From: Hadesarchaea archaeon
GTDB taxonomy: Archaea > Hadarchaeota > Hadarchaeia > Hadarchaeales > Hadarchaeaceae
Direction of reading: 5' to 3'
Assembly (NCBI GenBank): GCA_030601665.1
Contig: JAUWBP010000034.1
Coordinates: 1-8,934 of the forward strand
Length of the DNA stretch: 8,934 nt
Part shown: positions 1 through 5,180 of the stretch, one piece after another
Layout of the letters: every line of letters starts with the position of its first letter
Position numbering within the stretch: position 1 is the first letter of the stretch
Program-made: the position numbers and the translations under genes
Notes under the pieces: model-generated
The model's database searches: none
What the model was told of the DNA's origin: nothing
The model's input: only the letters and a program-made list of their open reading frames with translations

Positions 1-51
1 AGCGCCACCTTGGTAAGGTGGAGGTCGCGAGTTCAATCCTCGCCGGCGGCT
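1..51 (+). tRNA. tRNA-Thr (anticodon GGU), 3' part only
   Basis: The window opens inside the D-arm of a tRNA, so the acceptor 5' strand and most of the D-arm are missing. Seen directly: anticodon stem CCACC (5-9) with GGTGG (17-21) around the 7-base loop TTGGTAA, giving anticodon GGT at 12-14 (reads ACC, Thr); a 5-base variable loop (22-26); T-stem GCGAG/CTCGC (27-31, 39-43) with T-loop TTCAATC; acceptor 3' strand CGGCGGC (44-50); discriminator T at 51. The CCA end is not encoded, so it would be added by the CCA-adding enzyme. The anticodon loop is uninterrupted, so there is no intron at the usual 37/38 position. The Thr identity follows from the anticodon alone. Confidence 0.93.
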
Positions 52-58
52 CTTTTCC
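52..58 (+). terminator. T-rich 3' end of the tRNA transcript
   Basis: CTTTTCC follows directly after the tRNA discriminator base. Short T runs are the usual intrinsic termination signal of archaeal RNA polymerase. Four Ts is weak, so this is only a candidate; read-through toward the stomatin gene 65 bases downstream is possible. Confidence 0.35.
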
Positions 59-83
59 AAGTTGTGTGAAAGAAAACAGAGTG

Positions 84-92
84 TTTTAAATA
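84..92 (+). promoter_or_regulatory. TATA-box-like element of the stomatin gene
   Basis: TTTTAAATA lies in the gap between the tRNA and the stomatin gene and is a good match to the archaeal TATA box. With the usual distance of about 25 bases, transcription would begin near 112-115, just at the ribosome binding site, giving a leader of about 10 nt. This suggests that the stomatin gene has its own promoter, separate from the tRNA. Confidence 0.55.
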
Positions 93-113
93 GCGGCGCC
101 TAAAATAGAGTTT

Positions 114-118
114 GGTGA
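114..118 (+). promoter_or_regulatory. Ribosome binding site deciding a GTG start
   Basis: GGTGA is complementary to the anti-Shine-Dalgarno end of archaeal 16S rRNA (part of GGAGGTGATC). It stands 4 bases before the GTG at 123, which supports that GTG as the stomatin start. Confidence 0.5.
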
Positions 119-122
119 ACCA

Positions 123-911
123 GTGCCCGCGGATTGGTTGGTAGGGTTAATTGTTTTCATAGTTTTTCTCGTCGCCCTATTTTTGATGTCCGCGATAAAG
201 GTCCTGCGGGAGTACGAGCGAGCGGTGAGATTCAGGTTGGGCAGGTACGTTGGGATCAAGGGGCCTGGGCTATTCTTTATCGTCCCAATACTCGATAAGC
301 TAATGAAGGTCGACTTGCGCACGCTAACGCTCGATGTACCTAAACAAAGTGTGGTCACCAGGGACAACGTGAGCGTCAGTGTTGATGCGGTCGTCTACAT
401 GCGGGTGGTGAACCCGAACGATGCCATAATGAAAGTGGAGCGCTACATCACGGCCACGAGCCTGCTCGCTCAGACCACGCTGCGCGATGTGCTCGGACAA
501 AGGGACCTAGACGAACTGCTGACTAAACGTGATGAACTGAATATGAGCATTCAAAAGATTCTCGATAAGGCGACTGATGATTGGGGAATAAAGGTGAGTT
601 CGGTGACGATAAGGGACGTGAGTCTGCCCGAAGAGATGCTCCGCGCGATAGCGAAGCAGGCGGAAGCGGAGCGGGAGCGGAGATCGAGGATAATAATGGC
701 CCGAGGTGAGTCCGAGGCGGCGAAGAAGATGGCCGAGGCCGCGAAGCAATATCAGGAGAACCCATCCGCGATGAGGCTTCGAGAGCTTCAAACGCTTACC
801 GAGATAGCTCGTGAGAAAAACATGATCGTGGTGAGCCCAACCCAGCTCGGCTCCCAGCTTGGAGAAGTGCTCGGTTTAACCACAGCAGTTCAGAGAAAAA
901 GGAAAACGTAA
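123..911 (+). CDS. Stomatin-like (slipin) SPFH/band 7 membrane protein
   Basis: Membrane-anchored SPFH protein of 262 residues, typical of prokaryotic slipins such as Pyrococcus horikoshii PH1511. These proteins form oligomeric assemblies at the membrane and are partners or substrates of NfeD proteases. Seen: one N-terminal hydrophobic segment (about residues 5-23); the band 7 core (about 27-175) with RFRLGR, GPGL, the TLTLDVPKQ strand, the TRDNVSVSVDAVVYMRV stretch and TTLRDVLGQ; a charged Ala/Glu/Arg-rich helix (about 178-210, AKQAEAERERRSR) expected to form a coiled coil; and a short tail ending in KRKT. The start is GTG, supported by GGTGA 4 bases upstream and a TATA-like box at 84-92. 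The residues after the coiled coil (233-246) are less hydrophobic than the PH1511 protease site. It is convergent with its likely partner nfeD, the two stop codons being 11 bases apart; most relatives are in one operon. The family call is firm; the cellular role is inferred. Confidence 0.95.
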   Translation: MPADWLVGLIVFIVFLVALFLMSAIKVLREYERAVRFRLGRYVGIKGPGLFFIVPILDKLMKVDLRTLTLDVPKQSVVTRDNVSVSVDAVVYMRVVNPNDAIMKVERYITATSLLAQTTLRDVLGQRDLDELLTKRDELNMSIQKILDKATDDWGIKVSSVTIRDVSLPEEMLRAIAKQAEAERERRSRIIMARGESEAAKKMAEAAKQYQENPSAMRLRELQTLTEIAREKNMIVVSPTQLGSQLGEVLGLTTAVQRKRKT

Positions 912-917
912 GTAAAG

Positions 918-927
918 AATAATTATT
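918..927. terminator. AT-rich palindrome between convergent stop codons
   Basis: AATAATTATT is a perfect 10-base palindrome across the gap between the stomatin stop (909-911) and the nfeD stop (925-923). Both strands are T-rich when read outward, as expected for a two-way termination region of archaeal RNA polymerase. The stem is too short and weak to call a hairpin terminator with assurance. Confidence 0.3.
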
Positions 928-2149
928 TCTTGCCACGTTTCTCGACGGTTAGCACCAATCCCTTCACATCCTTGACCACGACCTCGTCGCCCTCTCGAAT
1001 TGGTTTCTCGGAGGTCGCACGCCAGAGCTCGCCCTTAAGCCCGACCATCCCATCCGGAGCGATGTCGGTGGTAGCGACGCCAACTTGGCCCATCATGGTT
1101 TCCCTACCCACCGCTATGGGTCTCTTCATAGCACGTCTCGCCAGTACGATGAAGACGGTGAAGACGGCGAGCAGAACTATTGCCGCCCCCTTCGCCACGT
1201 TGCCCGCAACCTCAACCCACGGCTCCTTATCAATCATCATCAACCCTAGGATGAGGGCAACTCCGCCCCCAATTCCAAAGACGCCGAAGCCGGGCGTGAA
1301 GAGCTCGGCCGCGATCAGTACCACTCCCAGCAAAATCAGCACGACCCCGACGTAGTTTATCTCTAGCACCCCCAAACCCCAGAGAGCCAACAGCAAACAA
1401 ATCACGCCAGCTATGCCGGGGACTCCTATTCCTGGGGTGGTTATCTCAGCCAAGACGCCGAGTAGGCCGGCGATGAACAGGATGGCGACTACGTTTGGAT
1501 CGCTGAGCACCCTCAACATTTTTTCGAAGATGCCCATCTCCATTTCCCTTATTTCGGCGTCGGTCATATCGATATAGCCTAAAATTTCAGCATCGCTGCG
1601 CGCGCGCAGTTCAATAACTTCATTGTCGAGCGCCTCCTCGGGGGACATGGTCAAATTTTGAGTCACGAATAGTTCTGCAATTTCTTTTGGACGGTCGCGC
1701 TGTTCGGCCACCTGCCCAATCCACTCAGCCATAGCCGCAGTGACCTTTGGATCCTCGGGTCTAGGCTGCGCTGCGCCTATCGTTGTCGCATCATCCATGG
1801 CCGCAACATGCGACGCAAGTAGGATGTATGTGCCTGCTGAATACGCCCACCTCCCCTGTGGGGTGACCCAAACTACAATCCTATTCTCCTCAACATCCAT
1901 CATCCTATCAACAATTTCTTTGGTTGCAGAAAGAAGTCCGCCTGGAGTGTCGATCTTTATTATCAACCAAACATCGTCTCGCTCGGCTCGATCGATCGAC
2001 TTTTGGATGAAGTTCGAGATGCCTGCATCTATCGTCCCTTTCACGTTTATCGAGTAAACTAAGTCCTGCTGGGCCCCACCGATGTTGGCTGCGGCTAAAC
2101 ACCCAATGAAAATGAGAAAAACCGCGAAGATGAGCAAATGTTTTTTCAT
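923..2149 (-). CDS. nfeD: NfeD-family membrane-bound serine protease (ClpP-like)
   Basis: Full-length NfeD/STOPP protease, 408 residues, whose family cleaves stomatin-type partners outside the cytoplasm. Seen in order: N-terminal hydrophobic signal (about 3-21); a ClpP/crotonase-fold protease domain (about 29-190) with IDTPGG at 66-71 and the nucleophile motif YSAGTY (Ser104); LTMSPEEAL near 166; then four to five hydrophobic segments (about 218-236, 243-262, 264-282, 289-305, 320-337); and a soluble C-terminal OB-like NfeD domain (about 345-408). By alignment with Pyrococcus PH1510, where Ser97 and Lys138 form the dyad, Lys135 in PEDPKVT is the likely general base; the gap is 31 residues here against 41 there. 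IGC at 15-17 faintly resembles a lipobox, but Phe at -3 is unusual. The ATG overlaps the NEMF stop as ATGA, so translation is probably coupled to that gene. Confidence 0.95.
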   Translation of the reverse strand: MKKHLLIFAVFLIFIGCLAAANIGGAQQDLVYSINVKGTIDAGISNFIQKSIDRAERDDVWLIIKIDTPGGLLSATKEIVDRMMDVEENRIVVWVTPQGRWAYSAGTYILLASHVAAMDDATTIGAAQPRPEDPKVTAAMAEWIGQVAEQRDRPKEIAELFVTQNLTMSPEEALDNEVIELRARSDAEILGYIDMTDAEIREMEMGIFEKMLRVLSDPNVVAILFIAGLLGVLAEITTPGIGVPGIAGVICLLLALWGLGVLEINYVGVVLILLGVVLIAAELFTPGFGVFGIGGGVALILGLMMIDKEPWVEVAGNVAKGAAIVLLAVFTVFIVLARRAMKRPIAVGRETMMGQVGVATTDIAPDGMVGLKGELWRATSEKPIREGDEVVVKDVKGLVLTVEKRGKK

Positions 2150-4098
2150 TCGCCCGCCGTCCGTTTGAAATCTCCCTTTCCTGGCGGGAGCGCTCGTTCT
2201 ACCTCCTCAACCGATACATCGACGCTTGCCGTCTTTAAACGTGTCCGTGCCTCGCGCGCGAGTTCAGATTTCTTCATTTTTCCTGGCACGACTTCGACAA
2301 CAACTCGCGAATGCTTCCCGATTGCGCTCGAAGGGCCGCACGCGATCAATTGTTCGCCGTCAACCGCCACGACACCAACGGCGCCCCTGACTGGAACTCT
2401 CAAAAAATTGCGCTTGCCCTCTATCATGTAGGCCCCTTTCGGCAGGTACGTACCGGGTGGCGCTCGCTTCGAAACTTGCTCGGGCATCACCCAGTAAACC
2501 TTTACCGCTCCTAACCCCTTCCGCCATGCCCGTGAGTGCATCGCCGCGAACTCCGCCGCTTCCTTGAGGGTAGCCCCGGACACTTCCCTACCCGCTGTTT
2601 TAATCACGACGTGGGGGGCACCAACGATATCGGCATGCAGGTATCGATCGCCGGGCTCCATGTGCTTCTCAACGACTTCTTGATTGGTCTTCGCATCCCG
2701 TCCCCCGATGACCAGCATGTCGTTGGACGAGATGAACCACCTATATCGTTCGAACCACTTCAGCTTCCTGTGCTTGCGCGGCACTGGAACCTTGAGCTCA
2801 GGCATACCAGCGGTGAGCAACTCTTCGAGCTCCTGCCTCGTCTGCTTCATGGCGTCCTTGGCCCCCGCAGCCTTTTCCGCCGACTTCTTGTACTGCTCGT
2901 ATAACCGTGACGCATTCTCGAACGCGGACAAGCGAATGTCTATGATGACAGGTTGACCTGCCAGTTCGAATTCAATTTTTGCGGCCTTGGAGTCGACCTT
3001 TCTGATGATCTTCGCCCATAGTTCCCCGGCCCCCTTTGCTCCAGCCATCGCCTTGATTGCCGCTCGCCACCCTTTCTCGCGCCTAAGCTTCTCCAAACGG
3101 CCCAACGTGTCATTTATCTGCGCATGGTGAATTGCAGCAAGGTCTGCCTTCCGCTTGGCATTGCTGGACTTCGCGTAGAGGTCCGCGAAGTGTTTTTCCT
3201 GCTCCGCCAACCGTCTGCGAAGCCGACCGAGCTCCCTCTCAAAACGCTTCCTCTGTTTCTCTGCTGCTGAGGTAACTGCGAGGGTGCTGAAAAATTCGTC
3301 AATAGCCTCGTTGAAGGAATCAAATCGTTTCACCTGCTTTCCCACGTGTGTCTTGAAATCGAATGGTAGGACATGCACAGGTTTGCTATCTTCATAGACG
3401 ATACGGGCCGCTGGTACCTGTGTAAGTATGCTCCTGATGGATCGAGTGATTGTCGTGAGCTCCTGTCCTGAAAGTTCACTCGGTTTGCGACTTTTCGCTA
3501 CCGTGGCTCGAGCGCATATCTCCTCAGCAAGCGAGCCGCCCAGGTTCAGGTTTATCGCTAGGCCCCGCACCACATCAGGAGCCTCACCGAGAGCACGGCT
3601 CAGTTCCTGAACATCGAGCTCCTGTATATCGGCGCCCTTCCTAGGGGGGAGAACATACCTTTCGAGACGGCGGATTGTGCGGTGCCGCCACGCCTCGACT
3701 CGGTAGGGCTGGATTATATTGAGCTGGGCGTCACAGAGGATCAAGTTCCCCTTGCCGAAAAGTTCCAAGATGAGCACGGGCTCTCCTTTCCCACTGAATT
3801 TGAACTTGAGGACACGCTCCAGATCGGGCTGCTCAACCGCCAATAATTGCGCATTCGTCAAGTGCTTGCGCAGAAGCATCGCGTAGGAGCTCGGTTTTTT
3901 TGGAGGTTCGTACTTCCTGCTCGTCAGATGCGCCCTACGGCCCGGCTCTAGGAGCAAATCTTGACGCCCCTCTTTTGAGCGCAGCCGCAGGAAAAACACA
4001 CCATTCAGCTCATACACGTTATCGACTCGAGCACCAATAGCATTTTTAAGTTCACGGACGCAAACCATAATGTCTAAGCCAGACATGTATAACTTCAT
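2146..4098 (-). CDS. NEMF/Rqc2/RqcH ribosome-quality-control factor (NFACT protein)
   Basis: Archaeal member of the NEMF/Rqc2/RqcH family (older name fibronectin-binding protein A), 650 residues. Family members bind the large ribosomal subunit holding a stalled peptidyl-tRNA and recruit tRNA to extend the nascent chain with a C-terminal tail, marking it for degradation. Seen: NFACT-N domain (about 1-145) starting with GLDIMVCVREL; a helix-hairpin-helix-like stretch near 175-200; two charged coiled coils (about 275-345 and 390-430) forming the long arm; then an NFACT-R domain (about 447-570) with WFERYRWFISS, the GGRDAKTNQ motif and YLHADIVGAPHVVIK. No separate NFACT-C domain is evident. Asp9 matches the catalytically needed Asp9 of yeast Rqc2, but the following Asp-Arg pair reads Glu94-Arg95. 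The start ATG has GGTGAT 3 bases upstream; Met5 is a weaker alternative. The stop overlaps the nfeD start by 4 bases. Confidence 0.93.
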   Translation of the reverse strand: MKLYMSGLDIMVCVRELKNAIGARVDNVYELNGVFFLRLRSKEGRQDLLLEPGRRAHLTSRKYEPPKKPSSYAMLLRKHLTNAQLLAVEQPDLERVLKFKFSGKGEPVLILELFGKGNLILCDAQLNIIQPYRVEAWRHRTIRRLERYVLPPRKGADIQELDVQELSRALGEAPDVVRGLAINLNLGGSLAEEICARATVAKSRKPSELSGQELTTITRSIRSILTQVPAARIVYEDSKPVHVLPFDFKTHVGKQVKRFDSFNEAIDEFFSTLAVTSAAEKQRKRFERELGRLRRRLAEQEKHFADLYAKSSNAKRKADLAAIHHAQINDTLGRLEKLRREKGWRAAIKAMAGAKGAGELWAKIIRKVDSKAAKIEFELAGQPVIIDIRLSAFENASRLYEQYKKSAEKAAGAKDAMKQTRQELEELLTAGMPELKVPVPRKHRKLKWFERYRWFISSNDMLVIGGRDAKTNQEVVEKHMEPGDRYLHADIVGAPHVVIKTAGREVSGATLKEAAEFAAMHSRAWRKGLGAVKVYWVMPEQVSKRAPPGTYLPKGAYMIEGKRNFLRVPVRGAVGVVAVDGEQLIACGPSSAIGKHSRVVVEVVPGKMKKSELAREARTRLKTASVDVSVEEVERALPPGKGDFKRTAGE

Positions 4099-4101
4099 AC
4101 C

Positions 4102-4107
4102 ATCACC
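4102..4107 (-). promoter_or_regulatory. Ribosome binding site of the NEMF gene
   Basis: Read on the minus strand this is GGTGAT, an exact piece of the archaeal Shine-Dalgarno consensus, 3 bases before the ATG at 4098. It decides for that ATG over the in-frame Met codon at 4086. A GATTTTAG box on the minus strand (4139-4132) inside the divergent gene would place the transcript start near 4110. Confidence 0.55.
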
Positions 4108-4112
4108 AGGTG
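4108..4112 (+). promoter_or_regulatory. Ribosome binding site deciding the ATG at 4119
   Basis: AGGTG lies 6 bases before ATG 4119. The in-frame GTG at 4110 falls inside this motif and so is an unlikely start. The motif abuts the NEMF ribosome binding site on the other strand. Confidence 0.5.
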
Positions 4113-4118
4113 TGCTAT

Positions 4119-4415
4119 ATGGAACTCGTGGCTAAAATCACCCTCCTGTTCGCGGGCTGGGGAGCGATAGCCGGTGTCCTCTCGGGATCTCTGCGAGGTT
4201 TGCCGACAGGGCAGGGCAGCTTTTTGGTCCTTGCAATCTTTCTCGTACTTTTTTATGCTTCATATAGGCTGGCCCCCAATATCCTAAAATTCATCCCCGA
4301 TGAGTTCCCAGGTGGAAGGTGGACGGGACTGATCGCGCTCAAGAGAGGATTTTTGGGTTTTTTAATCATGTGGTTAGTCCTGTGGATTTTGACTTACAAC
4401 ATTGCAATTACATGA
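4119..4415 (+). CDS. Small three-helix membrane protein, family uncertain
   Basis: Predicted 98-residue integral membrane protein. Seen: three hydrophobic segments (about 4-24, 35-53 and 76-95); a short polar loop SLRGLPTGQG between the first two; and a longer conserved-looking loop between the second and third with FIPDEFPGGRW (58-68) and ALKRG (73-77). Aromatic residues cluster in the last helix (MWLVLWILTY). The size, three helices and the aromatic last helix recall the small archaeal EMC6-like (DUF5379) proteins, which are related to a subunit of the eukaryotic membrane-insertion complex, but I cannot confirm this by eye. ATG 4119 is preferred because AGGTG stands 6 bases upstream. The gene diverges from the NEMF gene with 20 bases between start codons, and precedes the XPF nuclease on the same strand, so it may share a transcript with it. 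No enzymatic motif is seen. Confidence 0.8.
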   Translation: MELVAKITLLFAGWGAIAGVLSGSLRGLPTGQGSFLVLAIFLVLFYASYRLAPNILKFIPDEFPGGRWTGLIALKRGFLGFLIMWLVLWILTYNIAIT

Positions 4416-4472
4416 TGAATGTCTCGACTTTTACCTATTCCAATTGCTGTTTTTATCTTCTCGCCACATACC

Positions 4473-4483
4473 TTGAGGGGGGG
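4473..4483 (+). promoter_or_regulatory. G-rich ribosome binding site deciding the nuclease start
   Basis: TTGAGGGGGGG lies 7 bases upstream of ATG 4491, supporting that start over the upstream in-frame ATG 4419, which has only AT-rich sequence before it. A TTTTTAT stretch at 4450-4456 could serve as a TATA box for a separate promoter in this 75-base gap. Confidence 0.45.
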
Positions 4484-4490
4484 CCGGGAG

Positions 4491-5180
4491 ATGGCCGAGC
4501 AAAAGCCGCTTGAAGGATTCACTGCAAAAAGAATAAAAATTATTGCAGATCATCGCGAGATACCATCCGGCGTCATGCACGAACTCACCCAGCTCGGCGT
4601 CGAAGTTGAAGCGCGCCAGCTTAGCGTCGGCGATTTCATCCTCAGCGACCGCGTTGGTATCGAACGAAAATCAGTCGGAGATTTTTTGCAGTCAATCGTT
4701 GACAAACGGCTCCTGAATCAGGCTAAGCAGTTGGGTGAAACATTTGAGCGCCCTGTGCTCATCTTGGAGGGAAAGGATTTGTACTCGCGGAGGGCGATTC
4801 ACCCGAATGCTATCCGCGGTGCACTTGCCGCTCTCACTGTGGAGTTCAAAATCCCGATATTGCCGACTCGGGACGAAAAAGAAACGGCACTAATCCTCGT
4901 CGCTATCGCTAGGCGCGAACAGATGGAGGAGGCCAGGGAAGTCGCGATACGTGGTGAACCCAAGGGTTTGACCCTACCCGAGCGGCAGCGATTTGTGGTT
5001 GAAGGATTGCCAGGCGTGTCGGCCGTACTCGCAAAACGGCTGCTCGAATACTTCGGTACGGTTGAACGAGTTATGAGTGCCTCTGGAGAAGAATTGCGGC
5101 AGGTACACGGCATCGGACCGGAAAAAACGAGGGAGATCAAACGAGTTTTGAGAGCGGGATATGAAACTAAAGCTTCTTGA
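4491..5180 (+). CDS. XPF/ERCC4-family structure-specific endonuclease, short form
   Basis: Archaeal XPF-type nuclease, 229 residues, expected to act as a dimer cutting branched DNA (3' flaps, fork structures) in repair and fork rescue. Seen: an ERCC4 nuclease domain (about 14-140) with the metal-site residues IIADHRE (Asp20), VGDF (Asp48), the signature GIERKSVGDF (Glu58-Arg59-Lys60, Asp64) and RPVLILEG; then a tandem helix-hairpin-helix domain (about 165-220) with VEGLPGVSAVLAKRLLEYFG and HGIGPEKTREIKRVL. There is no helicase part like that of euryarchaeal Hef, and no QxxLxxFF-type PCNA-binding motif at the end, which reads GYETKAS. The start at 4491 is chosen because the conserved part begins soon after it and a G-rich ribosome binding site precedes it; starting at 4419 would add an odd hydrophobic 24-residue lead. 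Its last 14 bases overlap the convergent aminotransferase gene. Confidence 0.92.
   Translation: MAEQKPLEGFTAKRIKIIADHREIPSGVMHELTQLGVEVEARQLSVGDFILSDRVGIERKSVGDFLQSIVDKRLLNQAKQLGETFERPVLILEGKDLYSRRAIHPNAIRGALAALTVEFKIPILPTRDEKETALILVAIARREQMEEAREVAIRGEPKGLTLPERQRFVVEGLPGVSAVLAKRLLEYFGTVERVMSASGEELRQVHGIGPEKTREIKRVLRAGYETKAS

Noticed and set aside
86..367. Minus-strand open frame of 93 codons against the stomatin start
   Set aside because: Antisense shadow; its peptide has no recognisable family features, and the plus-strand frame is an unmistakable SPFH protein.
507..791. Two minus-strand open frames opposite the stomatin coiled-coil region
   Set aside because: Low-complexity Arg/Leu/Ser-rich shadows of the charged coiled-coil sequence.
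930..1355. Plus-strand open frame of 141 codons opposite nfeD
   Set aside because: Shadow with Ser/Thr/Pro-rich composition and no conserved motif; nfeD is clear on the other strand.
2138..2956. Plus-strand open frames opposite the NEMF gene
   Set aside because: All lie inside the NEMF coding region, show no domain features and are best explained by the codon bias of the real gene.
4110..4118. GTG at 4110 as the start of the small membrane protein
   Set aside because: It lies within the AGGTG ribosome binding site; ATG 4119 has the proper spacing.
4419..4490. N-terminal extension of the XPF nuclease from ATG 4419
   Set aside because: The extra 24 residues are hydrophobic and signal-like, unfitting for a nuclease, and a better ribosome binding site precedes ATG 4491.
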